This document shows, piece by piece, positions 52,450-61,743 of a DNA stretch of 64,000 bases (positions are counted from its first letter, which is position 1; each line of letters opens with the position of its first letter). A program made the position numbers and the translations under genes. This DNA comes from Pseudazoarcus sp963975885 (GTDB lineage Bacteria > Pseudomonadota > Gammaproteobacteria > Burkholderiales > Rhodocyclaceae). The stretch is taken from positions 154,076 through 218,075 of the forward strand of contig CAXBIS010000003.1 of the NCBI GenBank assembly GCA_963975885.1, written 5' to 3'. The notes below the pieces were generated by a model, which saw only the letters and a list, made by a program, of their open reading frames with translations, did no database searches and was not told where the DNA came from.

Positions 52450-53233
52450 GCGCGAATCCCACCGCCGCGTGGTGCGCGATGCCTTCGACCGCGCCGCTCC
52501 CGGCTACGACGCCGCCGCCAGCGTGCAGCGCGAGGTGTGTACGCGACTGCTCACGCTGGCCGACGCCCATCCGCCGGCTTCACCCGCGCTGCGCGTGCTC
52601 GACGCCGGCTGCGGCACCGGCTTTGCGCTGACGCTGCTGGGGCGACGCCATCCGGCCGCTTTGCGCATTGCGCTCGATTTCGCCCCGTCGATGCTCGCGC
52701 GCGTGCCCTTCGCCGAACCTTCGGCGCTGCGCGTGTGCGCCGATCTGGAGGAGCTGCCCTTCCCGGCCGGCGCCATCGATGTGCTCTGGTCCAGCCTGTC
52801 GCTCCAGTGGTGTGACGCCGACCGTGCACTGCGCGAGTTCGCACGCGTGCTCACCCCCGGTGGCAAGGCCTGGATCGCCACACTCGCGCCGCGTACCCTG
52901 TACGAACTGCGCGAGGCCTTCGTCGCAGTCGACGACGACGAACATGTGTTGCGCTTCCTGCAGCCCCAGGACTGGCTGGACGCCGCGCGCGAGGCGGGTT
53001 TTCGCGTGGAGTACCATTCGCGCGAGGCCATCCCGGTGCTTGCGCCGGATCTGCGTGGCATCGTGCGTCACATCAAGGGCATCGGCGCGAACCGCATCGA
53101 CACCCGAGCGCGCCGTGCGCTCACGCGCGCGCAGTGGCGTACGCTGGAAGCCGCCTACGAAGGCCACCGGCGCCCCGACGGCATGCTGCCCGCGACCTAC
53201 GACGTGCTGCTGTTCGCGCTGGCCAGACCCTGA
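52442..53233 (+). CDS. bioC: Malonyl-ACP O-methyltransferase
   Basis: 263 residues. SAM-binding motif LRVLDAGCGTGFALTLLG, post-I motif RIALDFAPSMLARV, and VLWSSLSLQWCDADRALREF. It caps malonyl-ACP so that fatty acid synthesis makes the pimeloyl chain. ATG at 52442 overlaps the bioH stop by eight bases. The C-terminal RHIKGIGANRIDTRARR is typical of BioC. Confidence 0.95.
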   Translation: MTERESHRRVVRDAFDRAAPGYDAAASVQREVCTRLLTLADAHPPASPALRVLDAGCGTGFALTLLGRRHPAALRIALDFAPSMLARVPFAEPSALRVCADLEELPFPAGAIDVLWSSLSLQWCDADRALREFARVLTPGGKAWIATLAPRTLYELREAFVAVDDDEHVLRFLQPQDWLDAAREAGFRVEYHSREAIPVLAPDLRGIVRHIKGIGANRIDTRARRALTRAQWRTLEAAYEGHRRPDGMLPATYDVLLFALARP

Positions 53234-53250
53234 AGAAACCGCCCATCTCC

Positions 53251-53919
53251 ATGAACACGACCGCCCGCGCCTGGTTCATCACCGGGACCGACACCGAAAT
53301 CGGCAAGACCCATGTCGCCTGCGCGCTGCTGCACGCCGCGCGCCGCGCCGGCCTTAGTGCCGTCGCGATGAAGCCGGTCGCGGCCGGTGCCGACGAGATC
53401 GACGGCCAGCGCGTCAATGAAGACACCGCCCGCCTGATCGCGGCCGGCAGCGAGCCGCTGGAGCCGGCCGAGGTCACGCCCTACTGCCTGCGATCGGCGA
53501 TCGCGCCGCACATCGCCGCGCGCGACGAGGGCGTGACCTTCGATTTCGCGCACATCGCGCACGGACTGGACGCCCTGCGCGCACGCGCCGACGTGGTGCT
53601 GGTGGAAGGCGCGGGCGGCCTGCTCGTGCCGCTGAACGAGCGGCGCGACTTCGCCGATCTGGCGCAACACCTGGATCTTCCGGTGATCCTCGTCGTGGGC
53701 ATGCGCCTGGGCTGCATCAACCATGCCCTGCTCACCTGCGAGGCCGTCGCTGCGCGCGGACTGCACCTGGCCGGCTGGGTCGCCAACCGCGTCGAGCCGT
53801 ACATGGCGCGCTTCGACGAGAACCTCGCCACGCTCGAAGCGCGCATCCGCGCCCCGCTGCTCGGCGTGGTGCCACACGGCGACCCGGCCGACGCCGCCAC
53901 GCTGCACCTTCCCGATTAG
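53251..53919 (+). CDS. bioD: Dethiobiotin synthetase
   Basis: 222 residues. ATP-dependent ureido-ring closure on DAPA. P-loop FITGTDTEIGKTHVACAL, Lys in AVAMKPVAAG, and the GAGGLLVPL motif. Last gene of bioA-F-H-C-D; bioB is not in the window. It overlaps the convergent carrier gene by four bases at the stops. Confidence 0.97.
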   Translation: MNTTARAWFITGTDTEIGKTHVACALLHAARRAGLSAVAMKPVAAGADEIDGQRVNEDTARLIAAGSEPLEPAEVTPYCLRSAIAPHIAARDEGVTFDFAHIAHGLDALRARADVVLVEGAGGLLVPLNERRDFADLAQHLDLPVILVVGMRLGCINHALLTCEAVAARGLHLAGWVANRVEPYMARFDENLATLEARIRAPLLGVVPHGDPADAATLHLPD

Positions 53920-55250
53920 GCAAGAAGCGCGGCCAGCACCAGCAGCACCGGCATCACTGCAACGCTGACCCACAAGCCGCCGACGATCATGCGCCGCTGC
54001 GGCACATGGCCGCTGCCGAACACGATGGCGTTGGGCGGGGTCGCCACCGGCAGCAGGAAGGCGCACGAGGTCGCCACCGCGACCATCACCGCGATAGCCA
54101 CGCCGTCGACCTGCGGTGCCAGGCCGATGAACAGCGGAATCAGCAGCGCCGCGCTGGCCGTGTTGCTGGTCACTTCGGTGAGGATCAGCGCGAAGAGCAT
54201 CATCAGCGCCAGCACGACGAACACCGGCATGGTCTCGACCGCGCCGCCAAGCTGCGCCGCGAGCCACGCAGCCGCGCCGCTCTCTCCGATCACGCGGCTG
54301 AGCGTCAGCCCGCCGCCGAACAGCAGCAGCACGCCCCAGTCCGCGCTCTTCTCGATGTTCTTCCACGTCGCCAGCCCCAGCGCATGCAGCAGCACCAGCG
54401 CGAAGATCGCGACGAAGCCTTCGTAGCCGCGCGTCACGCCAATCACGCCCGAAATCGGCCCGCCCAGCACCCACAGCGTCACGGCCAGGCCGAACACGCC
54501 GAGCATCGTCCAGTGCTTGCGCGTCCACACCAGGTCCGTTTTCGGGGGCTCCACCGCCACGTCGAAACGCGGTCGCAGACACGCGCGCAGCGCGAACTCC
54601 ATGGCGGGCAGCATCACGATCACCAGTGGCACGCCCCAGCTCATCCACTGCGCGAACGAGATGCCGACGTTCGACGCGGCGATGGCGTTGGGCGGGCTGC
54701 CCACCAGCGTGCCGATGCCGCCGATGTTGGCCGCAAAGGCCACCCCCAGCAGCACGTAGATCCACGTCGCGCGGTATTCCCTGCCCTGCAGCGGAGCGAG
54801 GAGACCGAGCGCCAGCGGCAGCATCATCGCGGCGGTCGCGGTGTTGCTGATCCACATCGACAACACGGCCGTGACCCAGAACAGATAGCGTGCCGCCCGG
54901 TCCAGCCGGTTGCCCGCCTTCGCAACCACCCATGCGGCCATCCAGCGATCCAGCCCCTGTTGCTGCAAACCGGCCGCAATCGCGAAACCTCCCAGGAAGA
55001 GGAAGATCACCGGGTCGGCGAATTGCAGCAGCGCCTGATCGAACGCCAGTACGCCGCTGGTCGTCGCAAGCAGCGGCACCAGCAAGGCGGTGACGCTCAC
55101 GTGCACCGCCTCGCTGACCCACAGCCAGGCAATGGTCGCCATGATCGCCAGCCCTGCGCCCGCGGGCCCGAGTGCCGCCTCCAGCCATGGCCCGAAAAGC
55201 ACATAGATGCACAACGCGATCGTGAGGTTGACGATGCGCGACACGCTCAA
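53916..55250 (-). CDS. SLC13/DASS-family anion symporter
   Basis: 444-residue inner-membrane protein with about eleven helices. Two SNT-type sodium-site motifs are visible: SMWISNTATAAMMLPLALGL and TEVTSNTASAALLIPLFIGL. A PPNA block (VGSPPNAIAASNVGISFAQW) recurs as TPPNAIVFGSGHVPQRRM. Such carriers take up C4-dicarboxylates, citrate or sulfate with sodium; the ligand is not determined. Coupled to the MAPEG gene by ATGA. Confidence 0.93.
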   Translation of the reverse strand: MSVSRIVNLTIALCIYVLFGPWLEAALGPAGAGLAIMATIAWLWVSEAVHVSVTALLVPLLATTSGVLAFDQALLQFADPVIFLFLGGFAIAAGLQQQGLDRWMAAWVVAKAGNRLDRAARYLFWVTAVLSMWISNTATAAMMLPLALGLLAPLQGREYRATWIYVLLGVAFAANIGGIGTLVGSPPNAIAASNVGISFAQWMSWGVPLVIVMLPAMEFALRACLRPRFDVAVEPPKTDLVWTRKHWTMLGVFGLAVTLWVLGGPISGVIGVTRGYEGFVAIFALVLLHALGLATWKNIEKSADWGVLLLFGGGLTLSRVIGESGAAAWLAAQLGGAVETMPVFVVLALMMLFALILTEVTSNTASAALLIPLFIGLAPQVDGVAIAVMVAVATSCAFLLPVATPPNAIVFGSGHVPQRRMIVGGLWVSVAVMPVLLVLAALLA

Positions 55251-55645
55251 CCCCCGAGCAGCGCACGCAGCACGTCGAACCCTGCGACCAGACCCAGCAC
55301 CCCGAAAGCCAGCGCCGCCACGAGAAAGCCGGCGCCGCGCGAGCTTGGATCACGCCGGTACGCCACCGCGTACCACGCACGAGCGCCAATCCACAACACA
55401 CCCAGCACCGCCGCCACGCCGTCGCCGACGAACGCTGCCGCGATCCACAGGCAGGGCAAGACCATCACCACCCATTCGAGGGTGTTCATCTGCACGCGAT
55501 ACGCGCGCTCGAAGTCGGGATGTCCGGTGACCGACGGCGCGCGAATGTCGTGACGCTTGCGCGCGATCCCCACGGCGGCCGCCGTCGCGAAAATCAGCAT
55601 CACCATGAACAGTGTGGTCAGTGCGGTCAGGGGAAGACTGGCCAT
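55247..55645 (-). CDS. MAPEG-family membrane protein
   Basis: 132 residues and four helices. Conserved loops: RKRHDIRAPSVTGHPDFERAY and RVQMNTLEWVVMVLPCLWIA, the glutathione-site Arg and Glu-Trp pattern of MAPEG (microsomal glutathione transferase-like) proteins. Substrate unknown. First gene of a two-gene run with the carrier. Confidence 0.9.
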   Translation of the reverse strand: MASLPLTALTTLFMVMLIFATAAAVGIARKRHDIRAPSVTGHPDFERAYRVQMNTLEWVVMVLPCLWIAAAFVGDGVAAVLGVLWIGARAWYAVAYRRDPSSRGAGFLVAALAFGVLGLVAGFDVLRALLGG

Positions 55646-55728
55646 GGTCGCCTCTCGGGTGCAGGAACGCCCGACTATAGCGCACGGTCAGGGCCGACCC
55701 GACGCGCGTCACACCAAATCGAACGCCC

Positions 55729-56694
55729 TCAGAGCCCCTGCGCGCCCCGCCTCAGCCACCCATGCACGAACGACAGTTTCTGACGGGCGTGGCTCGACAG
55801 CACGAAGGGGTAGATGTCCGACAGACCCATGGATCGATTGACATGGTTGATGCCCACGGTGAGCGCCGAGGCGATGCGGACCAGCCGCTCGGCATCAGGC
55901 TCCGAGTAGGGATCCCAGCCGCGCTCTGCGATCTGCGGGGAGGACAGGTCGGCGGCCACGAAGCTGTCGGAGATGTCGGTCAGGTGCAGCAAATGCGCCG
56001 CCGTTTCCGCCCAGTCCTCGTGCGGATGTGCGGAAGCGTAGCTGGTGAGATAGTGGTCCCTCCATTGCGGCGGCGGACCGTTTTCGTAGTGGTACTGGAG
56101 TGCGGCCGGATAATTGATCCGTTCGTCGCCGAACATGGCGCGGAAGGCATCGAGAAAATCCTCGCGAAGGCTCAACCGCCACCACAGCATGTGGGATATC
56201 TCGTGGCGCATGTGGCCGATCATCGTGCGATACGGCTCCTGCAGGGCCTCGCGGCGCGTCGTGGCCAGCACGGAATCGGCCTCGGCCACGCTGATTGTCA
56301 CCACGCCGCCCACATGCCCCATCGGAACCGGCGTGGGACCTTCTGCGAGCATGTGAAACACCGGCCGCGCGCCCGGATCTTCGGGCCGGAACCAGTGCCA
56401 GCGCCCCAGATTGTCCAGCGCCCAGCGCTTGGCCGCCTCGGTCTTGGCCCAGTTGGGAATGGCGTCGGGGATCGACGGGTCCGGCGCCAGCTCCGTCATC
56501 GCGCAGGACCGGCAGAACGCACCGGGCTCCGGCGCGATCCAGTTGCACCCGATGCGTTCGCGGTTGGCACAGAACGGCGGCATCGGCACGAAGGCGCGCG
56601 CCTGGGGGTCATAGGCGACGGGTGTGCCGTCGGCCGTGGCGAGGTTGTCGAACCACAAGGAACCGGCGCCAACCGGATTGGCAAATACACGCAT
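55729..56694 (-). CDS. Putative zinc metallopeptidase with N-terminal zinc ribbon
   Basis: 321 residues from ATG 56694 (MRVFANPVGAGSLWFDN). A four-Cys ribbon (FCANRERIGCNW and AFCRSCAM) precedes a catalytic domain with MRHEISHMLWW (HExxH) and the later HPHEDWAETAAHLLHL, a likely third ligand region. This matches the putative zinc-binding metallo-peptidase family. No signal peptide, so cytoplasmic. Target unknown. Confidence 0.87.
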   Translation of the reverse strand: MRVFANPVGAGSLWFDNLATADGTPVAYDPQARAFVPMPPFCANRERIGCNWIAPEPGAFCRSCAMTELAPDPSIPDAIPNWAKTEAAKRWALDNLGRWHWFRPEDPGARPVFHMLAEGPTPVPMGHVGGVVTISVAEADSVLATTRREALQEPYRTMIGHMRHEISHMLWWRLSLREDFLDAFRAMFGDERINYPAALQYHYENGPPPQWRDHYLTSYASAHPHEDWAETAAHLLHLTDISDSFVAADLSSPQIAERGWDPYSEPDAERLVRIASALTVGINHVNRSMGLSDIYPFVLSSHARQKLSFVHGWLRRGAQGL

Positions 56695-56784
56695 CGGGGC
56701 GCTCCCACAGAATTGGATTCCAGCACCCATGGTGCGCGCCCGACCCGCCTCTCCGCAAACGGGTCGAAAATCAACCGGATCCGA

Positions 56785-57387
56785 TCACTGCCCCGTGAAA
56801 ATGCCGGGTGCGCCTGGATCTGCAGCGTTCTCCACCAACTCTTCGAAACGGTCGAAGAGAAACGGATCGCTCTTGTTCCCGCGTTCGTTTCTCATCACCT
56901 CCATGACCTGCTCATGCGATCGAGCGCGCTGGTACGGCCGCACCGTCCGCATTGCGTCGTAGCTGTCCGCCAGGGACATGATGCGCGAGCACAGCGGAAT
57001 CTGCTCGCCCGACAATCCGTCCGGGTATCCGCCGCCATCGAACGCTTCGTGGTGATGACGAACGAACAGGCTGATCGTCGACGCCTCCTTGTACGGGATG
57101 CGTTCGCAGATCTCCTGCCCGAGCGTGGCATGGGTCTTCATGACTTCGAACTCGTCGGCGTCCAGCACGCCGGGTTTCAGCAGGACCCGATCGGGGATTC
57201 CGATCTTGCCGATGTCGTGCAACCTCGCAGCCACGCGAAGCAGCCTGAGTTCCTTCGCGCGCAGCCGACAACGAACCCCCAGCTCCAGGCACAGATATTC
57301 GACTCGCTCGCAGTGCGCTTCCGTGTATCCATCGCGTTTCGCGAGAATCACCGCGAGACAGTCGCGATGCCTTAGTAGCATTGGCAT
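56785..57387 (-). CDS. HD-GYP domain phosphodiesterase, stand-alone
   Basis: 200 residues, essentially only the HD-GYP domain. Metal and catalytic motifs are intact: RLHDIGKIGIPD, VMKTHATLGQEICERIP, RHHHEAFDGGGYPDGLSG and RIMSLADSYDAMRTVRP. It should hydrolyse cyclic di-GMP to GMP (or the related cGAMP). There is no sensor or receiver domain. ATG 57387 has AGGAG seven bases upstream and is chosen over an ATG 31 codons earlier. Confidence 0.93.
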   Translation of the reverse strand: MPMLLRHRDCLAVILAKRDGYTEAHCERVEYLCLELGVRCRLRAKELRLLRVAARLHDIGKIGIPDRVLLKPGVLDADEFEVMKTHATLGQEICERIPYKEASTISLFVRHHHEAFDGGGYPDGLSGEQIPLCSRIMSLADSYDAMRTVRPYQRARSHEQVMEVMRNERGNKSDPFLFDRFEELVENAADPGAPGIFTGQ

Positions 57388-57582
57388 GAAGCGCTCCTGG
57401 TGTCGGGAATTGCGCGGTCCCGGGAAGTCCGCTGGCAGGCACCGTGCATGGGGCCGGCGAGCACCCATCCGGAACCGCAAACACCGTCCCGCCTTTGCTC
57501 ATCATAGGACTTTTGCATGAGAAAAAGCGCGCCGCGTACATATGCCACAGCGGCTTCCCGGCGCCATGCCCCGCCGCCACTG

Positions 57583-58293
57583 TTAACGACACAAGCGATA
57601 GCCGCGGGTGCCGAAGTGAAAGTGGTTTTCATGCGGCGCGTTGTAGTCGGGGCCGAGCACCGTTCCGAAGTAGCCGCAGGCTGCGTCGTGCACCTCCTTC
57701 AGATAATGCGCATTTTCCGGCTGATCATCATCCTCCCACTGATCCAGGACGGTAAGCCGGCGCCCATCCCGCAAGCGGATCGCGGCCACATCGAAGGCGG
57801 CCGCGGACGCATGCTCGCTGCGACGACCGTTTGCCCGGTGATAGACGTTTCGACACGCGAAACTTCCGAAATGATCGATGCGGGCGACCTGGGCGCCGAG
57901 CAACTCGCTCGCCAGCGGCTGCAAGGCCTGCCCTTCGAACATCAACCAGGCGACCGCGAGCGGACACGTCACCGTGAAGGCCGCATTGAACTCGACGGAA
58001 GTCCTGTGGATACGCACGACATTCGTCAGCGGACAATCCTCCACCGGCGTGTAGTCTGCTAACGCGACGTACTCCACTGCGTCAGCCGGCGCCGCTTCGA
58101 GCACCGCCAGGCACTGGTCGCGGGAACGCTCGAGACGTTCGAGTTTCCAGCGCGTCACCGGATTCATTGAATGATCGACACGGAGCGGCACCCACGGGTT
58201 CCAGGCATCCGGAACGGATTCCCAGGGGCGAAGGGACACGGCCACCGCTGCGCCCACGACCAACAACGACAACCAGAACGCGCGCAGCTTCAT
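57583..58293 (-). CDS. Extensin-like domain protein, membrane-anchored
   Basis: 236 residues with an N-terminal membrane segment AFWLSLLVVGAAVAVSL. The extensin-like C-terminal domain contains CPLTNVVRIHRTSVEFNAAF, HFGSFACRNVYHR, SEHASAAAFDVAAIRLRDG (a His/Asp metal-site-like block) and HENHFHFGTRGYRLCR. The fold resembles D-Ala-D-Ala carboxypeptidases, so a periplasmic cell-wall role is inferred. Divergent from the cupin gene. Confidence 0.88.
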   Translation of the reverse strand: MKLRAFWLSLLVVGAAVAVSLRPWESVPDAWNPWVPLRVDHSMNPVTRWKLERLERSRDQCLAVLEAAPADAVEYVALADYTPVEDCPLTNVVRIHRTSVEFNAAFTVTCPLAVAWLMFEGQALQPLASELLGAQVARIDHFGSFACRNVYHRANGRRSEHASAAAFDVAAIRLRDGRRLTVLDQWEDDDQPENAHYLKEVHDAACGYFGTVLGPDYNAPHENHFHFGTRGYRLCR

Positions 58294-58472
58294 CGGCGTG
58301 CCGTATCTCCTTGCCGAACTGGTAGAACCGGTCCGACCCGTCCGCCGCGCCATCGTTCTTCCGAAACCGCAACGCCGGCCGCGGAGCCGACACAAAGGCT
58401 GAAATCGGCCGCATCATTTCCGGTCATGCAACAATCCAGTCACTGATCGCCGCCTCGACAGGAGTAGCGCCC

Positions 58473-58997
58473 ATGAAGCCGCCCGGAAAATCCGCCTTCG
58501 TCGGCGGGTTGCTCGCACTCCTCGCCCTGTTCTCGACCAGCCCGGCAAGCGCACACCCCGCTCACGAACCGCTCGCCGCCAATCACGCTACCCCCGTCCA
58601 GCCCTACGCCGCCGCGCCGGACACGACAGGCACGCAGACCCAGACCATCGACGGCCTCACCGGTCCCACGCAGACCCGCAGCGTCGTCTCCATCGAAGAA
58701 CTCGGCATCATTGATCTGAGCGAGGAATTCCCCGCGATGCAGGGTCGCCAGATGCGCGCCCGCATCTTCACCATCGCCCCCGGCGGCGTCATCGCCATCC
58801 ACGCCCACGAACAACGCCCCGGCTACGCGATGATCCTCAGCGGCGCCATCGTCGAACACCGCAACGACGCTTCCGGCCCCATCGTGCGCAACGCCGGAGA
58901 CATCGCCATCGAGAAAGGCGGGGTGGCCCACTGGTGGGAGAACGTCTCGGGGGACGCGGTCAAGGCGCTGGTGGTGGATATCGTCGGGGCGGAATGA
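58473..58997 (+). CDS. Exported cupin-domain protein
   Basis: 174 residues. Signal peptide ending STSPASA, then a single cupin barrel. Motif 1-like FTIAPGGVIAIHAHEQRPGY supplies two His and a Glu; motif 2 is AGDIAIEKGGVAHWWEN. Probably a metal-binding periplasmic protein; the ligand or reaction is unknown. GGAG is present before the ATG (gacaggagtagcgcc). A single gene. Confidence 0.85.
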   Translation: MKPPGKSAFVGGLLALLALFSTSPASAHPAHEPLAANHATPVQPYAAAPDTTGTQTQTIDGLTGPTQTRSVVSIEELGIIDLSEEFPAMQGRQMRARIFTIAPGGVIAIHAHEQRPGYAMILSGAIVEHRNDASGPIVRNAGDIAIEKGGVAHWWENVSGDAVKALVVDIVGAE

Positions 58998-59075
58998 GTA
59001 ACGCGGAGCGAGCCGGCATCCGCCCTCGACTCGGCGCCCGGAGGCTATGGCGTCAAGAGCGCCAGAATCCGACTG

Positions 59076-60581
59076 CTAACGCACCACCTTCACTGCCTGC
59101 CCCGGCCGAGGTTCGCGATCGCTGGCGTAGCTGCTGTTGAGCAACCGCAACTGTGCTTCGGCCCGCGGTCCCAGCGGTGACGAACGCGCCAGTTCAGCGA
59201 ATCCGCCGCGCGGATAAGGCACCGTCTTCAGCACCCATGGTTGCGCCTTGGCGCGCTCTGATTGGCTCAAGGGACGGAAAGACCCCTGTGCCTCGGCCAG
59301 ACCGTCCGCTGCGCGCCGCAGCGCGGCAGCGTCGCGGGCGCCGTAGTTGAGCAGGTAGTTGCGGTCTTGGGGCCCGCTCACCAGCACCACGCGCACGGAC
59401 TCGGGCTGACCCCGGTCGTTGCGCCGCGCACCGACAAACTGCGTCGCCGCCAGGCCGTGCAGCTTGCCCCGCTCCACGCGCCCTTCTGTCGGCCGGATCA
59501 GGTTGCGAATGATCTCGTCGTGGGTGTTGCCAGCCTGGGGCGGCACCAGTCGGACGATCAGCCCGGCGTCGCCGGCCGGATTGACGACGTTGATGGCTTC
59601 TGGCGTGTTCTGGATCCGCCAACCCCGCGGCGCGGTGAGCGCGATGCCCAGCTCTTCGTGGAAGAAGTTCTGTCCGCGCGTTACGCCCTGCTCGCGGCTC
59701 TCGCCAAAGTTGATGCCGTCGATCGCCTGCAGGTAGCGATCGCGGCCGTCGTCCTCGTAGGTGCCCTGATAACCCGCCGCGATGCTGCGGATTTCGGCCA
59801 GGCGCTGGTCGTTGCTGGGGTGCGATGACAACCAGTTGGTGCCTGAGGGCGGCTCACGCCCCTCGGCCCGGGCCATATCCGCCGCGAAGTTTTCCTGGGC
59901 CTTCAGCGCGCCGATGACGTCGACCATATTGCCCGGATCGTAATGGTTGCGCACCAAGTACTCCGCGCCCAGTTGGTCGGCCTGCAGCTCCTGTTCGCGG
60001 CTGTAGCCTGCCAGCCAGCCTGCTGCGACGCCCTGCGACATCTGGCTGACCCCGCTGGCTGCGCCCCCAACACCCCGGCTCTCGAGCACCGCACCGAGTA
60101 CCGTGGCCGCAAGCACCCCCAGCCCGGCGTCCTGCTGGCGGGTGGCGCGCTGCGCACCGTGGCGCGCTGTGACGTGGCCAATCTCGTGGCCGATGACAGC
60201 GGCCAGCTCGGCCTCGCTGTCGAGGTGAGCCATCAGCCCGCGCGTGATGTAGATATAGCCACCCGGCAGCGCAAAGGCGTTGATCTCCGGGCTATCGACC
60301 ACGGTGAACGTCCAGGGCAATTCGCTGCGGTGAGAGCGTTGCGCGAGCTTCTGCCCGATCCCATCGACATAGGCCTGCAGTTGGGGGTCGTCGTAGACGC
60401 CGTACTCGGCCAGAACCTGCTTGTGCGCTTTCCCGCCCTCGGCGATCTCGGTGGCTTCGTCCATCACCGTGCGCTCTTCGCGCCCCGTCACCGGGTTCAC
60501 CACGGTCGTGCCGCAACCGATCAGCAGCAAGGCACTCAGCAACGCCAAGGAAAGGGCACGGAACCAATTGTGGGTGTGCAT
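59076..60581 (-). CDS. M48-family metalloprotease lipoprotein
   Basis: 501 residues. Lipoprotein signal ending LSALLLIGCG, zinc motif AVIGHEIGHVTARHG, distal Glu in QELQADQLGAEYLV. The C-terminal region (about 300-500) with FFHEELGIALTAPRGWRIQN resembles the extra domain of LoiP/BepA-like homologues. It degrades misfolded outer-membrane proteins in related systems. ATG 60581 has AAGGAG seven bases upstream; the much longer open frame upstream crosses the transposase region and is spurious. Confidence 0.93.
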   Translation of the reverse strand: MHTHNWFRALSLALLSALLLIGCGTTVVNPVTGREERTVMDEATEIAEGGKAHKQVLAEYGVYDDPQLQAYVDGIGQKLAQRSHRSELPWTFTVVDSPEINAFALPGGYIYITRGLMAHLDSEAELAAVIGHEIGHVTARHGAQRATRQQDAGLGVLAATVLGAVLESRGVGGAASGVSQMSQGVAAGWLAGYSREQELQADQLGAEYLVRNHYDPGNMVDVIGALKAQENFAADMARAEGREPPSGTNWLSSHPSNDQRLAEIRSIAAGYQGTYEDDGRDRYLQAIDGINFGESREQGVTRGQNFFHEELGIALTAPRGWRIQNTPEAINVVNPAGDAGLIVRLVPPQAGNTHDEIIRNLIRPTEGRVERGKLHGLAATQFVGARRNDRGQPESVRVVLVSGPQDRNYLLNYGARDAAALRRAADGLAEAQGSFRPLSQSERAKAQPWVLKTVPYPRGGFAELARSSPLGPRAEAQLRLLNSSYASDREPRPGQAVKVVR

Positions 60582-60661
60582 GAAGTGCTCCTTGGCGTCG
60601 AATGTCAGAAGGCCCCATAACCGCAGCGCAGGCGCGGGGTAAGGTCCACAACGTATACCTT

Positions 60662-61516
60662 TTACTGCTGGGACACCCTGTCGCGCTTTGCTCGCTGCAC
60701 GACCTTCGCCACTGTCGTGAAATGCACACCGAAGTATTCGCCGATTTGCTGATAGCTGTAACCCCCGCTCGCGTGAGCGAGCACCATCGCAGTGTTGCGC
60801 TCCGTACAAGGGCGCGCAATCTCGTCGAGTGAAGGCGGCGGCGGTCGGCGTTGTGCTCGGGGGACGTTCACGTCGTCGCTGGCGTTCGCTTGCGCAAGGC
60901 TGTGCTTCACGAAACCCTCGTCTCCGAGAAACACCTGCGATCTGAGATTCTTCCAGATCGATTCTCCATCCATGCCCTCGGCGACGAACTGCTTGTAGCG
61001 CCTTACCGCGTTGGCGCGCCGCCGGCCGAATGCTGCAAGGAGCCCGTCGGTCGCCAGCCACGCAGGAGCGGGCTGCGCCCCGATCATCGCGCTATAGCTG
61101 CTCCACGGCCATGCGCCAGGCTCATCCACCATGCCCGCGCGAACGGGATTGAGTACCACGTAGCGCGCCAGCTCCAGCAGGTAGCTATCGCCGTCCACCA
61201 GGATGGCCTTGTACCGCCCCTGAAACAGGTGCCCTACCCGACGATGGCGACGATTGCTGTACTGCGTATAGACGCCGTTCAACTGACGCATGCCCTTGGA
61301 TAGATTGCCGTCCGGCGTCTCGACCACCAGATGATAGTGATTGCCCATCAGGCACCAAGCGTGACACACCCAGTTGAAGTCTTCCGCGACCTCACCCAGC
61401 ACTTCCAGAAAACGCTCCCGGTCTGCATCATCCTCATAGATCGGCTCCCGCCGATCCCCTCGCGAGGTGACGTGGTACAGCGCGCCGGAGAACTCGATGC
61501 GGATCGGCCGGGACAT
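60662..61516 (-). CDS. REP-associated tyrosine transposase (RAYT, Y1 family)
   Basis: 284 residues. HUH motif in CLMGNHYHLVVETPDGNL; the catalytic Tyr probably in GVYTQYSNRRHRRVGHLFQG; the family block YVVLNPVRAGMVDEPGAWPW. After about residue 215 there is a basic extension with a helix-turn-helix-like end (GGYSYQQIGEYFGVHFTTVA). The frame looks intact. Upstream it is bounded by the motif at 61538-61566 shared with two short copies. It sits head to tail behind the M48 gene. Confidence 0.92.
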   Translation of the reverse strand: MSRPIRIEFSGALYHVTSRGDRREPIYEDDADRERFLEVLGEVAEDFNWVCHAWCLMGNHYHLVVETPDGNLSKGMRQLNGVYTQYSNRRHRRVGHLFQGRYKAILVDGDSYLLELARYVVLNPVRAGMVDEPGAWPWSSYSAMIGAQPAPAWLATDGLLAAFGRRRANAVRRYKQFVAEGMDGESIWKNLRSQVFLGDEGFVKHSLAQANASDDVNVPRAQRRPPPPSLDEIARPCTERNTAMVLAHASGGYSYQQIGEYFGVHFTTVAKVVQRAKRDRVSQQ

Positions 61517-61537
61517 GATATCAGCATAGAACGTTAG

Positions 61538-61566
61538 GGTATAAATTCTAGACCTGACCCCGAAGA
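61538..61566 (-). repeat. Terminal motif, copy 1 (next to the intact transposase)
   Basis: GGTATAAATTCTAGACCTGACCCCGA(A)GA on the plus strand. The same string with few changes recurs at 62339-62367 and 62803-62832. In each case it marks the side where the transposase 5' end would lie. It probably defines one end of the mobile unit. Confidence 0.75.
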
Positions 61567-61573
61567 TTGACCT

Positions 61574-61608
61574 GTAGTGGAGGCGAAGCCTCGACAGAGA
61601 AGCTGTCG
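61574..61608. repeat. Twin hairpins after a GTAG, possible REP
   Basis: GTAG (61574-61577) is followed by GAGGC-gaa-GCCTC (61580-61592) and CGACAG-agaag-CTGTCG (61592-61608). RAYT targets are short palindromes led by GTAG, so this could be the cognate REP. Only one copy is seen in the window, which weakens the claim. Confidence 0.35.
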
Positions 61609-61698
61609 CCGTGATTGGGATTTTAACCTTTGTCTTTTATGTCAAAAATTAAGATTGAAGGGGCATAAGCTTCACAAAATACCTAGTCGGAGGGAACT

Positions 61699-61743
61699 TG
61701 CAAGCGCAGCTTGCAGGCGGTCGCCTGGAGCGAGAAGTTAGGC
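61699..61743 (-). repeat. Half attC-like site at the 3' end of the cassette gene
   Basis: Read on the minus strand, GCCTAAC (61743-61737) fits the integron R'' core RYYYAAC and contains the stop codon of the cassette gene. A hairpin TGCAAGC-tgc-GCTTGCA (61715-61699) would be the apex of the site. The opposite arm that should complement the stem is missing or replaced, so the site looks truncated. No integrase gene is in the window. Confidence 0.45.

Noticed and set aside
53197..55401. Minus-strand open frame of about 730 codons across bioD and the SLC13 gene
   Set aside because: Runs out of frame with the carrier and antisense to bioD; no recognisable domain.
57517..58062. Plus-strand frame with a hydrophobic stretch opposite the extensin-like gene
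   Set aside because: Antisense to a well-supported gene; the hydrophobic part is the complement of conserved codons.
60582..61061. Upstream in-frame extension of the M48 protease gene by 160 codons
   Set aside because: It runs antisense-frame through the transposase 3' end; the ATG at 60581 has a strong ribosome site and a proper lipoprotein signal.
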